Assembly (NCBI GenBank): GCA_032622095.1
Contig: CP136064.1
Span: forward strand, 149,977,819-150,041,818
Source of the DNA: Siphonodentalium dalli
Taxonomy: Eukaryota; Mollusca; Scaphopoda; Gadilida; Siphonodentaliidae
Reading direction: 5' to 3'
Length of the DNA: 64,000 nucleotides
In this document: positions 32,885 to 45,116 of the stretch, one piece after another
Position numbering within the stretch: position 1 is the first letter of the stretch
Layout: each line of letters opens with the position of its first letter
Program-made: the position numbers and the translations under genes
Notes under the pieces: model-generated
The model's input: the letters and a program-made list of their open reading frames with translations, nothing else
Database searches by the model: none
What the model was told of the DNA's origin: nothing

Positions 32885-34945
32885 ATTGAAGTCACCTTAT
32901 TAACCCTTTCTATATTACAGCACCATTGGCGTGTAGTTACCTTATTAACCATTCTATATTAAATCATTAATTGACAGGTAGTTACCTTATTAACCCTTTC
33001 TATACTAAGTAACATTGGTGAGTAGTTACATTATTAACCCTTTCTATATTAAAGCACCATTGATGTGAAGTTACCTTATTAACCCTTTCTTTATTAAAGC
33101 ATCATTGACGCGTAGTTACCTTATTAACCCTTTCTATATTAAAATATCATTGATGTGTAGTTACAATGTTAACCCTTTCTATAGTATAGCATCATTGGCG
33201 GGTAGTTGGCTCCTTAACTCTGTATATACCAAAGTATCATTGTCGTATATAGTTACCTTATTAACCCTTTCTATACTAAGTACCGTTGGCGTGTAGTTGC
33301 CTTATTAACCCTTTCTATATTAAAGCATTAATTGACAGGTAGTTACCTTATTAACCCTTTCTATACTAAGTATCATTGGTGAGTAGTTGCATTATTAACC
33401 CTTTCTTTATTAAAGCATCATTGACGCGTAGTTACCTTATTAACCCTTTCTATATTAAAATATCATTGATGTGTAGTTACAATGTTAACCCTTTCTATAG
33501 TATAGCATCATTGGCGGGTAGTTGGCTCCTTAACTCTGTATATACCAAAGTATCATTGTCGTATATAGTTACCTTATTAACCCTTTCTATACTAAGTACC
33601 GTTGGCGTGTAGTTGCCTTATTAACCCTTTCTATATTAAAGCATTAATTGACAGGTAGTTACCTTATTAACCCTTTCTATACTAAGTATCATTGGTGAGT
33701 AGTTGCATTATTAACCCTTTCTATATTAAAGCGCCATTGGCGGGTAGTTACCTTATTAACCATTTATGTATTAAAGCATCATTGACGTGTAGTTACCTTA
33801 TTATAACCCTCTCTATATTAAAGCATCATTATTGCTGGGTAGTTATCTTATTAACCCGTTCTATACTAAGTATCATTGGTGAGTAGTTACAGTATTAACC
33901 CTTTCTATATTAAAGCATCATTGACGTGAAGTTACCTTATTAACCATTTCTGTATTAAAGCAGCATTGACATGTAGTTGTTAACCCTTTCTATATTAAAG
34001 CATCGTTGACGGGTAGTTGCCTAATTAACCCTCTATATACTAAAGTATCATTGTCGTGTAGTTACCTTACCAACCCTTTCTATACTAAGTATCATTGGCG
34101 TGTAGTTACCTTATTAACCTTTTCTATATTAAAGCATTAATTGACAGGTAGTTACATTAAACAACCCTTTCTATACTAAGTATCATTGGTGAGTAGTTAC
34201 ACCATTTTTGTATCAAAGCATCATTGACGTGCAGTTACCATATTATAACACTTTCTATATTAAAGCATCATTGACTGATAGTTACCATATTAACCCTTTC
34301 TATATTAAAGCACCATTGGCGTGTAATTACCTTATTAACCCTTTCTACGTTGAAGCAATAATTGACAGGCAGTTACCTTATTAACCCTTTTTATAATGAG
34401 TATCATTGGTGATTAGTTACATTATTAACCCTTTCTACAATAAAGCATCATTGACATGTAGTTATCATAGTAGCCAGTTATATATTAAAGCATCATGGAC
34501 GGTAGTTACCATATTAACCCTTTCTATATTAAAGCACCATTGGCGTGTAATTACCATATTAACCCTTTCTATATTAAAACATCATTGACGTGTAGTTACC
34601 CTATTAGCCCTTTCTATATTTAAGCATCATTGACGTGTAGAACTTTATCTTATTAACCCTTTCTTTATTAAAGCATCATTGACATGTAGTTACCTTAGTA
34701 ACCATTTCTACACTAAAGCATTATTGACGGGTAGTTACCTTATTAACCCTTTCTATATTAAAGCATCATTGACAAGAAGTTAAATTATTAACCTTCTATA
34801 ATAAGTATCATTGCCGTGTAGTTAGTTACCTTATAAAACCTTTCTATATTAAGACGTCGATCATTGACGGGTAGTTGTTACCTTATTAATCATTTATGTA
34901 TTCAAGCATCATTGACGAGTAGTTACCTTATTACTTGAAGTTTAT
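32885..34945 (+). repeat. 45-bp satellite with 316-bp higher-order repeat
   Basis: About 45 units with consensus TAGTTACCTTATTAACCCTT + TCTATATTAAAGCATCATTGACGTG. Seven-unit blocks repeat with a period of 316 bp (for example 33105-33296 and 33421-33612 are near-identical), showing recent block-wise amplification. Downstream units are more diverged. Frames rich in LLTLSIL and INPFYIK are repeat translations. Confidence 0.95.
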
Positions 34946-35620
34946 TATGACAGTATGACAATACACTACCCCGGGCAAATGAAGCAATATCATACTTTAT
35001 CTAACAGCCTAGCTATAATTAGTGAACATTAAACTGACAAACAGACAATTTTCAGGGCCATTATTTAATATTAAAGGGATACAAAATAAAGAGATTTCTA
35101 ATTATCAGTAAGAATTATTCTCTAAGTGATACTTATTATTTCAAATAAATGATTGCATATACTATAGTAGACCATATACCAACAGGAAAATATTAGTGAA
35201 TACAATTATTGTGTTTCAAAATTCGTTTCGTTTCGTTTCTGCAGCCAAATTACAATCTTAACTTTTAGTTATCGTTCTTCAAAATGGAGCGCGGATAATT
35301 CCTTGTGGTATTTTGAGTTAATTTTGTCGCGAATCAACGCGGATTGACAGAAGGAAATGGTGTATTGGCTACAAACGGATAAACTGTGGACTTATATATA
35401 AGATTCGCCGATTTCTCCCCATGGATGTGCGCAAATATCGAAAAAGACTGAATTTCATGTGACAAAAAATATTTCAATTCCCGGAACAGTAAGAATTAAG
35501 CTGCGATAACGAAACGGATCAACTATAGTATTGAACAGTACCTCAGCTACCTGGCCATAACCAGAATATTTTCTCAAAATTGAATTTGTGGTACCGGTAC
35601 AATCATGATGTAGTGCCAGT
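34946..35620. other. Intergenic sequence, nothing recognised
   Basis: No repeat or gene identified; GTTTCGTTTCGTTTC near 35223 is a short simple repeat. Confidence 0.55.
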
Positions 35621-35639
35621 GGCCTGCTCATAATGCACC

Positions 35640-36187
35640 TGTCCAGAAGAAGAAGAATTGAGAAGTTTGAAGATCATCATCATGGACTACGCAGACACCA
35701 TCTGGGACCCCTACCAACAAAATCACATCGACAAGCTGGAAAGAATCCAGCGTAGAGCAGCCCGTTTCATTAAAAGAGACTATAACTTATAAGAGCAAAG
35801 AAGATGGATATATGACCAAGATCCTCTACGAGCTAGATTTACCAACATTGCAGAAACGGCGGAAAATAAATCGGCTGGGATTCATGAGTAAGGTGGTGGG
35901 TGGATTGGTCCCGGCTATACCGCCTAATCAATACTTTACACCCGAAACAAGGCGTCTTAGATCGCAGAGCAAAGTTCTGACAGGCTACGTCACCAGCCAA
36001 ATTCCTCGGCACCTAATTTAAAGGAACAACAGTCAGTGCTACGAGGCTATACCATACGTGTCAGCTCAGTTCGCTAATTCCACATTTGTTCGAACTATAT
36101 GCGACTGGAATCAGCTGGAGGAATCCTTAATCCTACAACAACAGCCTGTGGATTCCTTCAAGAGTGCGCTGAAGGAAAAGATCTGAG
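35640..36187 (+). pseudogene. 3' end of a CR1/Jockey-type LINE, broken
   Basis: Plus-strand translation shows the conserved tail of non-LTR RT ORF2: MDYADTIWDPYQQNHIDKLE then RIQRRAARFIKRDYN (35680-35790), a frameshift near 35788, MTKILYELDLPTLQKRRKIN...GLVPAIPP (35812-35940), an in-frame TAA at about 36019, and NNSQCYEAIPYVSAQFANST...WNQLEESL ending at the TGA near 36185. The upstream RT catalytic region is absent (5' truncation). A Harbinger-like element begins 25 bp after the stop. Distinct from the RT fragment at 7992-8180, which covers an earlier RT block. Confidence 0.88.
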
Positions 36188-36211
36188 ACTCTCTCGCCCG
36201 CTGCGAAATTA

Positions 36212-38020
36212 GGCCTAAAAAAAAAATAACTTTGTTTCCCCTAACCCGCCCGCACCTATTAAAACCTCCCGCACCAAAAAATATTTTTTATTTTATTTTT
36301 TCGAAAATAAAAGAAAATAGCTGCCGACGCAGTTTGTCTCAGTTCGTCGCTTTATAATAGGCTCCGTTTCTAAAAAATACATCGTTTGTGTTTAAATCTT
36401 CTAGTGATGAGCCGAGACAATAAACTGTTTTAAATATGACGATGTTTTGTTGAATAAATGACCATTAAACATGGGGAAAGTGATTTACCAAACACAAACT
36501 TGATATACAGCCATCTCCTCTTCAATACACCGGCCGTACCTGGGTCTATGTTTGAACAATATATTACAGTGGGGATCGCCGGGAAGAACGCGACACTTTG
36601 GGTTAGAGCCAGGCTGCGATGATGACGCCGTGATAGCGCGTAATCATAAAGTATATGATGATGTACACACATTACATATCATGGGACTCATGTACGCCGA
36701 TACGTAACTTTATTGTTCGTCAACGTGTAGACATTTTGATTTATGTATGTCAGACTATAAAAAATCAAAATGTATGCATACGCAGCCCAACAAATCTATC
36801 TATATAGTACACACAGCGTAAAACAGGTATAAACTGTAGAAACCGAAAGTGCATGTCACGTGACATTTAATTGCGCAGCTGACTTCACTGTATGTTCAAT
36901 TAAATTGAGCATATTATAACATGTGTATCAGTTGTCAGGACGCAGGAATAAAAACTGTACAAGCATTAATAGTCAGATATTAAAAAGAATTAAAGAAATT
37001 TATTTATTAATTTTACTATCTAATTAATATTTTCAAAGTCTTTCACCCAACACAACTTTCCATTTATGATTAACTTTAAATAGCCGAAGACAATGTCATT
37101 CCATCCAGTCAGCCTCGTGTGACGTCACGTATAGGTCACCACCAATGATTATTTTGATGACCATGCCGAAATCGACAATCAAATCGTGTCTGCGAAATTG
37201 ACATGAACATGGTGTAACTTGCACCTAGTTCAGTCGGGTCATTTCCTTTGATGTGATGTCTTTGAATTGGGATCAAAGAAAAATGCCGTTTGATGAATTG
37301 TTATCAAAAACGGGCCGTGGATATGTCGTCATGCAAATGAATACATCAAACTTTCAAACTATTTGTTGTGGAATAGCCTAGAATACATGGGTAAGTTAAT
37401 GCATTGCATCGTCGATTCGTGGATACAATACATTACAATAAATACACCCAGGCCCCGTACTACAGCCTCTGCAGGACATCATACTGGACATTTGCCTGTA
37501 TTCTATCACAAGTCCGCCCATACCTACCTATATACTTACCCAAACGTATAATTATGTTTCAAGAACACCATACAGGTTTTGCAGACAACATTGTCGTTAA
37601 ATGTAGTTTGGACATGGATTCAAAGGAAACGTTTAACGTTGAAAAGGAGTGTTTTGTTGGCGATATTTTAAACACTTTTAAAGTGAAAATGGTAGCATAT
37701 GTTGGTATAGGATATTTTTGATTGAATTGGTATTGAATATTTACTTTTTATTGTACTTTGTGATTTTAAATACAAATAAATACTATGCTATTCTATTTTA
37801 TGCCTTGTGAAGTTGTGTCTTGCTGATCTCCTTCCAATATCATAATATGATGCTCCCAGCATTCAAATCACACCTGACATGTATATATACATGGGAAAGT
37901 GAGAACTTTCGGGAGATTTCAAAAAAAAAAAAAAAAAAAAAAAAAAAAACAATTCCCACCCGCCCGCACCTATATTTTTCAGCTCTGTTAGGGGAAACAA
38001 AGGTATTTTTTTTTTAGGCC
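36212..38020. mobile_element. 1.8-kb GGCCTAAAA-ended element, TTA duplication
   Basis: TTA at 36209-36211 and 38021-38023 flanks GGCCTAAAAAAAAAATAAC...TTTGTTTCCCCTAAC at the left and its inverse at the right (GTTAGGGGAAACAAAGG...TTTAGGCC). CCGCCCGCACCTAT is shared further in. A poly(A) run of about 29 lies at 37921-37949. A TWA target duplication and GG-starting TIR fit PIF/Harbinger-type MITEs by established convention. No transposase or Myb-like ORF is recognised. Confidence 0.8.
37404..37721 (+). other. Unrecognised 105-codon frame inside the 36.2-38.0 kb element
   Basis: The distal part, MFQEHHTGFADNIVVKCSLD onward to VAYVGIGYF, is non-repetitive, uses codons evenly, and is followed about 55 bp later by AAATAAATACT, a poly(A)-signal-like hexamer. 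A pyrimidine-poor CACAAG precedes it, so splice support is weak. No family recognised; it may be chance or a remnant terminal exon. Confidence 0.25.
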
Positions 38021-38251
38021 TTACCATAATTGGGATCTGCAGCGTAACCATTCAGATTCAGATTGATCCACGATAGTAAGGGGTCAGTACATGTAGTAAG
38101 TACTGATAGTGATAAGCCTGCTGTACAATAATACTACTTTTGCTGTTTTACTGGTCTTAACTGAGTACTGTGTCAATGTGACATTGTTAATTCAGTTCCA
38201 CTCTAATGTACATTAACTGGCAATGATGCATCTGACGCTATTAAAGGCACC

Positions 38252-38455
38252 GGTAATCCCTAAATACCAGGAGGACGCGGCGTAGAAACTTGGTACAACA
38301 GTTGTTACACGACAAAGAAAATTATCAACAAGCTTAGTGAGCGTCATCATCAAAATTGCAAATTAAAACACGGCAATGGTAAATTGGTAATCCCTACATA
38401 CCAGGAGGACAAGGCATTGAAACTTGGGACAACAGTTGTTACACGGCAAAGAAAT
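38252..38455 (+). repeat. Two-copy direct repeat (GGTAATCCCTA...)
   Basis: 38252-38325 and 38385-38455 share GGTAATCCCTA-ATACCAGGAGGAC, GAAACTTGG-ACAACAGTTGTTACACG and CAAAGAAA, offset about 133 bp, with moderate divergence. Confidence 0.8.
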
Positions 38456-38741
38456 TTAAAACACACTGCAGTCGAGATCACCTGGACTACAAATATTTGA
38501 GGATTATACTATTTGATGAGTAGATGCGTGACTGATAAAAGAATTAGAGACTCCATATTTACTCGGAAGATAACAGTATACGAATCATACGATGCCATAC
38601 AGTTGTTCCATAACACCTCAACCTTTGGTGGATATTAACAGTAAAACTAATGAAAATGATGAAAGCCAGACTCAACATCAAGACAACATGTGCATGCATA
38701 AGTGACGGTTCAATGATTTTGACTCCATCAGATGATATTTA

Positions 38742-39120
38742 AGCGACACCAATTTTTAAGTCTGGTTTACGATGTGGGGAGAGAAAAAAGTAGATGCAGG
38801 AGGGAAAAAAATAAAAATAAAAAAGATTGTCCCCCCAATTTATATCAAGTAAATCGTGGAATTTTACATAAATTTTACAAAAATTGTGAAAAAATGTTTT
38901 TGAATGAAATTCTGTTCAAACCAAACAAGACATATCTTGTCATGAAATACATGAAAATATGGATCTGTAAATGATCATAAGCAGAACCGGATGCGACAGC
39001 ACATGAAAATCAGTACGCGTGTAAAATATTTTGGGACAAAAAAATAAAAAAAAAAATTCATGAAATGGAAACAAAGTTGTAGGAGGTGTTCGTAAACCAG
39101 ACTTAAAAATTGGTGTCGCC
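38742..39120 (+). mobile_element. 379-bp GGCGACACC MITE, copy 1 (TTA duplication)
   Basis: A TIR of about 33 bp (A/G)GCGACACCAATTTTTAAG...GGTTTACGA is inverted at the two ends; TTA flanks it at 38739-38741 and 39121-39123. The interior matches 46090-46470 in reverse orientation (GATCATAAGCAGAACCGGAT, CATGAAAATCAGTACGCGTG). PIF/Harbinger-type by TSD. Noncoding. Confidence 0.92.
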
Positions 39121-39306
39121 TTAGGCTCATGTTAACACAGGATCACATATTCTCAAAATAATTGTCTCCCTCAAGTTGGCCTCAACCATACTAGTATTTA
39201 TATTTGATAGAACCTCAGTGAGACCATGTTGAAAATTACCATCAATGCAGTTCCAGTGTTGACGCAACGCGGTCATGTTACTTCAAACCAGTTGCAATGT
39301 TCCTTA

Positions 39307-39999
39307 GGCCAAAGAAAAAAGATACTATGTTTCCGTACATCGACCGACCCTAAAAATAACCCGCCGACCCTAAACTTTTTATTGATATTTTGAGAAAAAG
39401 TCAAAATTTTCGCAATTTTAATTTCCTGAGAGTGGATCTCCTGCCTGCTTTATGTCTTGTTTGGGACTTATGGAACACTATCAACAGACATGGTGGGTGT
39501 GTATCTGTATATATACATGTAAAGAGGTTATCACTGCATATATTAGGTGTATACATGTACTAGTAGCTACTGTTTCCAAAAACCAGGCATGCTCGGTGGG
39601 TGTACTGGCTACCCCCAGACAATGGGATGTAATCGTCACAATACATGTACGGTATAATGGCGGTATTATTGGTAAAATTCTTATAAAAAGTTAGTGACAT
39701 CAATTTTGTACCAAGTTTATAGCCAAATTTATGAAAATGTGGTATTAGATATAATAAAAAACATATGTAAGCATGAAGTAAGTTTGATTTTTTATCAATC
39801 TTAATGTATATTTCCACTGTGTTGATCAAGTAATACTTTCCCCATGGCACGGGTTGGCATTTTATGTCACTTTGGTCGAGGTAGTTCAATATTTCTGCAG
39901 CTGGATAAAAAATATCAAAATAAAATAAAATAAAAAAAATTCCCTACCTACCTACCCTAAATTTTTTTACCGGAAACATACAATCTTTTTTCTTTGGCC
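39307..39999. mobile_element. GGCCAAAGAAAAAAGAT-ended element, ~693 bp
   Basis: Ends GGCCAAAGAAAAAAGAT and ATCTTTTTTCTTTGGCC analogues, followed on both sides by ATGTTTCCG and by CCGACCCTAAA / CTACCTACCCTAAA blocks. Flanks are TTA on the left and TTTA on the right, so the duplication is imperfect. The GGCC(A/T)AA start and TTA flank resemble 36212-38020. Noncoding. Confidence 0.75.
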
Positions 40000-40036
40000 T
40001 TTAGCATGGTAATTCGTGAAAATAAATGTCAATGCA

Positions 40037-40987
40037 ACTTACTCTCAGGCTCCAAATAAAAGTGCAGGCCCAAATAATAGTGCGGGGGGGGGGGGGAAAT
40101 TCCATTGAAAGTTAATAAAAGTACAGACCCAAATAATAGTGCAGGGGGAACTCTGAGCAAAACATCAACTGTGGTTAACCAAATAATTTTTATAGCAGGT
40201 TCAGGTATACGAGTCAACATGTAGTACAGGTACATGTATGTATCATGTGGTGTTTTTTTGGTTTGCCACATACTTGAATATGTACTACTCTTGAGTGCCT
40301 AATGTACGATTATTAAAATCGAGATAAAATTCCCACCTGTACGATCGTTATTTGGTCCTGTACGTTTATTAAATTAACCAAAAGAAATAATTCACCAATC
40401 TTAAATTGTGTTATTCATATAAGAAATGAACGGCGGTTTCAATGCGGTCATGGTGTTTTGACCGCGAGAAAAAATCAGCAAACTTCGGGGTTCATGCAGA
40501 GTTTGCTGATTTTTTTAACACGGTCAAAACCCATGACCACGTTGAATCCGCCGTTTATTATTTATATTTATATACTTAAATTCATTATGAACTAGGATTG
40601 TATGTCTTTCCCATTATTTATTCATCTATTTAAACAAACGCATGGAGTTCAGTTCAGACAGTTCGAATCCTTGTTTTTTGGAAAACCAAACATTTTGAGA
40701 ATCCGTTCATGGAGAACGGAAGAAACGCAATTTCACAGTAAAGTATAAACATATGACAAAATGTCTTGTTTAGCTAGTAACTAATGTAGACGTGTTGATC
40801 ATTTTTACATCTGAATCATATAGAAATCTTGAATTTGTGCTGATTTAAATTTTCATAGCTTCAAAATATTAATAAACGTGCAGACCCAAATAAGCACTGT
40901 GCAAGGGGGGGGGGGGATTTCCCAAGAAAAATAATAAACGTGGATGCAGCTGGTGCATGCATATTTATTTGGAGCCCAAGAGTAAAG
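40037..40987. mobile_element. ~950-bp element with GGCTCCAAATAAA TIR
   Basis: CTTACTCTCAGGCTCCAAAT at about 40039 is mirrored by ATTTGGAGCCCAAGAGTAAAG at about 40967-40987. Just inside each end are GTGCAGGCCCAAATAA / GTGCAGACCCAAATAA words and pure G runs (40084-40097, 40906-40916). A 127-bp hairpin element (40429-40555) is nested. TSD not resolved. Confidence 0.7.
40429..40555. mobile_element. 127-bp hairpin element
   Basis: AACGGCGGTTTCAATGCGGT...CATGG...TTTTGACCG is mirrored by CGGTCAAAACCCATG...AATCCGCCGTT. An inner AAATCAGCAAACT / AGTTTGCTGATTT stem gives a nearly complete foldback. Confidence 0.8.
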
Positions 40988-42087
40988 AGGTGGAGGTGAA
41001 TGTTACATGTAAGTTGTTATTAACGAAATGGAACGATGCCTTTAATAGGTTCCACCAGCAATAAGTCGCGACTTCTTTATATTGGCCTGACAGATTGGTT
41101 TTTGTTGGCGTCATGCCTGTCGACCATTATGATGGCCACATATATTGTCATATAACAGCGATTTACGATCTGTCTTGTTGGCTCATAATATAAATTAAGA
41201 AAGTGGCCTTGTGTTCGTTCCTTGCGTAAAAAAATATTTTTTAGTACAAACGTCCTCATTGATTGTGTCCCTCGACTCCTTGTGTAATTGGTCAAGTAAC
41301 TTACATGTATGTGCATGTACAGACCACTCACAAATTTCTTAGAAAAGCGACCACATGTTCGAATCTACTTTGCGATTTTGGAGCAACGCATTTGTAAATG
41401 CGTTCATATTTTAACACATTTACCTTGATTTATTCACAAACAAATGTCTTGATGCAGGCCTTAAAATCCATCAGATTTTTGGCAATAATCAAAATGTTAG
41501 TGTTTCACTTTCTACAGGGAATCAAGACTTTTTACTAGAATCAAAATGAGAATCATGATTCTCAGATTCTGATTATAAAACAATTAATGTCAACAGTGTT
41601 TATTTATGTTTATTCCATTTTGAATGGAAAACTACATCATGAATGTCCGATTCCGAACATATACATGTACACCAGGAGTGGGAAAATAACACAGAATTAT
41701 TCAGATGTGAATTTAAATTAAACAAAATTTTAACTAAAATTGCAAAATACACTATCGTATCGTTATTTGGGTGTTCATACTAGTATACTTTTTCGGCGCA
41801 ATGATCGGTAATTTCAATGCGACTGCGATTATTCCCAATGCAGTGCATTTAATTTAAATGCTGTCATTAAGGCATTTACAAAGTGGCGTGACACAATGCA
41901 CCCTCAATGCATTTTAAATGCAACAACCGCATTTCATTGATCCACGTTGTAAAGGACATTTATTTTTAGAATACATGTATGTACGTGTATATAACCACAA
42001 GAATAAAGAACAAATCAAATGTTTTTATTACTTTGTAAACCTCTGATGTTTCCCATACAGTATACATTTGTATATTATAAACCATGT
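40988..42087. other. Intergenic sequence with GCATTT/AAATGC words
   Basis: 41812-41945 is dense in CAATGC(A/G), GCATTTAAATGC-like and AATGCATT words in both orientations, a possible decayed palindrome array. The remainder has no recognised feature. Confidence 0.45.
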
Positions 42088-42089
42088 TA

Positions 42090-42304
42090 CAGTAATTCTA
42101 GAGCTAATTAATCGACTCCTTAACTACAGCAGAATTATGGGTAACTTTTCAGGATTTAGTCCGAAATATGGCTTGTTGCCATTCATCGGAAAGCTCTCAC
42201 CGAGAGCTCCGATGAATGGCATCAACCCATATTTCCGACTAAATCCTGAAAAGTTACCCATAATTCTGCTGTAGTTAAGGAGTCGATTAATTAGAGCATT
42301 ACTG
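42090..42304. mobile_element. Mariner-like palindromic MITE, copy A
   Basis: A 215-bp near-perfect hairpin flanked by TA (42088-42089 and 42305-42306). Ends begin CAGTAAT(G/T)CTCTAATTAATCG in the family; this copy has TCTAGAGC at the left. Arms of about 105 bp share TTCAGGATTTAGTC(C/G)G. TA duplication and CAGT start fit Tc1/mariner MITEs. Confidence 0.92.
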
Positions 42305-42306
42305 TA

Positions 42307-43804
42307 TATCCTCTATAACTGTTTATTCAACATCACGTGCTGCAATCCATAAATGCGGTTCAGATTTCGATGTCCGGTTCAACATTATTATCATATGGTT
42401 TGATAGCAGAAATACTCAGTTTGGAATGTTATACCATACAAGTTTTACGAGTTGCTCTTGCTCAAGAATGGATAAATTTATAAACCTGATTTTTGGCGCA
42501 TTAGTTAGAATTATATTTTTGCACAAGAACACACCACAAATATCGAACTGGACATCAAAAGCAGAACCGGATTGTATCGATTGCATAAACATAAGAAGTT
42601 GGTCACTGACCGACAATTGCTATTCTCTGGTGTGGTTTATAGGACTACCGTACGCAATGCCGACTTAAAAATAAAAATTCACATAAACATCGCATGAAGC
42701 TGTCTATCCACAAACTCAGGTATTCGGTAATTCCAAATGTATGAACTATCACCATGATATCCCGGTATATCATTGTCAGGACTGTTTGTACAAAAGGTTG
42801 TTATTCTACTATGCATAATTTTGCTATATCATTGTACTCGGACTGTATTGCAATGTAATATATCAGTACATGTACCGGTATACTGGGTGCACATTATATA
42901 CATGTAGGCCTACTTTCACTTTAGTACATGTATGTGTCATAAAAGACTCATGTTGTTAAATTGAAAAAAAACATGTGTGAAAACAGAGAGAATACATGTA
43001 CATGTGCCGGTACTATATACCTCTTTGTGTGCTGTACTACCGGTACTATTCATGTACATGTACTACACTACAATAAGAGAAATTTTAATTGATTCTGCTG
43101 CCCTTGTGCCACAGGCCTCAAACACGCCAAACAAGTATCTGTAGCCAGGCCCACCAGTACCAGGCTACTAGTAAATGAAGTACTGAAAGTGTCACATCAT
43201 TAATCGAGCCCAATCTTAGTTATACTAGTCTCTTGTGTAGTTTGGGTTACTATTAATAAGATATTTAATGAATGTTTGGAATGTATGGTAGCATTCTTAC
43301 CTGGATCAACATATGCCATGCACAACGCTGGTCATCATATCATCACCGCTGTTGGCAGTAAACCGCTCATCGGGCTATAACAGTTAGAGTTTTCCATACC
43401 AGGGCTAATCTAATCAGTTAAAATTAGTCATTTTAGAGGGAATACCAACCAGTGGAAGACGTACAAAAAGTCATGTATATTCAGATATCAGTTTTCGAGA
43501 AAAAACCCATCTTAGTCGAGCGGACTTAGAATATCGGGGTAAACTTAAATTTCATTCAGCAACACTTTCACAGCAGAATATAAAAATAGTACATTATAAT
43601 CACTTACAGTACATGTACATGTAGCCCAAGTGCAGTGCTAGCCTATATTATATACTACCAAAACTTTTGGTCAGTTTCTCGATGACTGACACTTGTAAAC
43701 GCTTGAACGGGTACTATATAGTACATGTACATGTACATGTGTACCATATGTGAATTAAAGATCTTATTAGTGACACAACAGGAGGCTAGACATACATTTG
43801 TAAC
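42307..43804. other. Intergenic sequence rich in TACATGTA and ACCGGT words
   Basis: Frequent GTACATGTACATG runs (for example 43717-43739) and TACCGGTA palindromes. No gene or bounded element recognised. Confidence 0.55.
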
Positions 43805-43806
43805 TA

Positions 43807-43971
43807 CAGTAATGCTCTAATTAATCGACTCCTTAACCACAGCAGAATTACGGGTATTAAACTCGGGGAGAGCTTTCCGATGAATGGCAACAAGCCATAT
43901 ATCCGACTAAATCCTGAAAGTTACACATAATTCTGCTGTGGTTAAGGGGTCGATTTCTTAGGGCACTACTG
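43807..43971. mobile_element. Mariner-like palindromic MITE, copy B (internally deleted)
   Basis: TA-flanked (43805-43806, 43972-43973), starts CAGTAATGCTCTAATTAATC. The left arm lacks about 50 bp (the AACTTTTCAGGATTTAGTC stretch), so the hairpin is asymmetric. Confidence 0.88.
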
Positions 43972-43973
43972 TA

Positions 43974-45112
43974 TCTGTTTTAGTGCACATCAAATGTATT
44001 TGTTGTCTTTCCTCTTGTAATTTGTCTTTGGTTGTGTTCGCCATTTCGATGGACAACTACATGTACTGACATCAAATGACTGAAATGAGTCAAAATTTAG
44101 CAGTGCAGCCAATTATATAGATAAACAGAATTAAATAGCATCCAAATTCCAAATGAGCATAAATGATAAAACAAACTTTATTGAGCACTCTTTTAATACT
44201 AGTAATTACAGCTACAATGAAAGCACCTAATAAAAATTCTAAGTTTGGTAAAACTGTCTGTATACAAAGTTTATCTGGCCGTGATGAATAAAACTTATAA
44301 ATGGGATCATATACATGTATGTTAGATATCATTACATGATTATTTGAAAACACGTATCCGTATGGAAAACAAACTATTTTACCACTGGCCAAGTGGTCCT
44401 GCTAATATGCTATGATGCTGGTGGTCCTGCTGAATTGCTATGATGCGGGTAGTGCAATTCATAGCAATTAAGCAGGACCCAACCGCATCATAGCACATTA
44501 GCAGGAACACTTGAACAGGGTATATTTACAGTGTCAAATCGAATGGGCATCTTTTAACAATATTTTTGAACAATTTCCTAGAAGTGTTCGAAAATTGAGA
44601 ACTGAATTTCAATTTTTTTTTATGAGGTTTCGATTGAAAAATTTCTAACTTAGCTCATCAGGATTAACATTGTCGCACAGCTATATTCTCTTTCCCAACA
44701 AAGTCTATAGAACATACATGTAAAATTACAGCTATGCTTTAATTAATCAACTCGCCTTATATTACTCAGGTATTACTGCAGTATTCAGGCGTGTTCATGC
44801 GATCAACCGCAGTCAGTTATACCGCCGCAGAATGTGGTCCACCTCACATTTGCAGTTAGGCTGTATTTTTCATGCGATGTTAATATGAATTTTGTTTTAA
44901 AGTTGACATTGTAATCACACCAGAATTTTTTTTTATTGTTTCAAAATGTCTAGATAGAATTCAGAATTTTTGTGGTAAAAACAATTAACTTGGTTATCAC
45001 AGTTAACACATATTACTGTGGTAAGATTACCAGCGGATACCGCATGTCAACAGGGACTGCATGCTCTAATTAATTATCAGGTTTAACATGTTTATACTGG
45101 ATACAGTTCATT
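43974..45112. other. Intergenic sequence with a 124-bp hairpin
   Basis: 44390-44513 is a foldback: CAAGTGGTCCTGCTAATATG...CTATGATGC is mirrored by GCATCATAGCACATTAGCAG...CACTTG. Stray ATGCT(T/C)TAATTAATCAACTC (about 44733) and ATGCTCTAATTAATTATC (about 45061) look like isolated ends of the mariner-like MITE family. Nothing else recognised. Confidence 0.65.
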
Positions 45113-45116
45113 TTAA

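Noticed and set aside
37921-37949. Poly(A) tail of a processed pseudogene or LINE
   Set aside because: The run is internal to a TIR-bounded element and no upstream retrocopy joins it; the LINE fragment ends 1.7 kb earlier.
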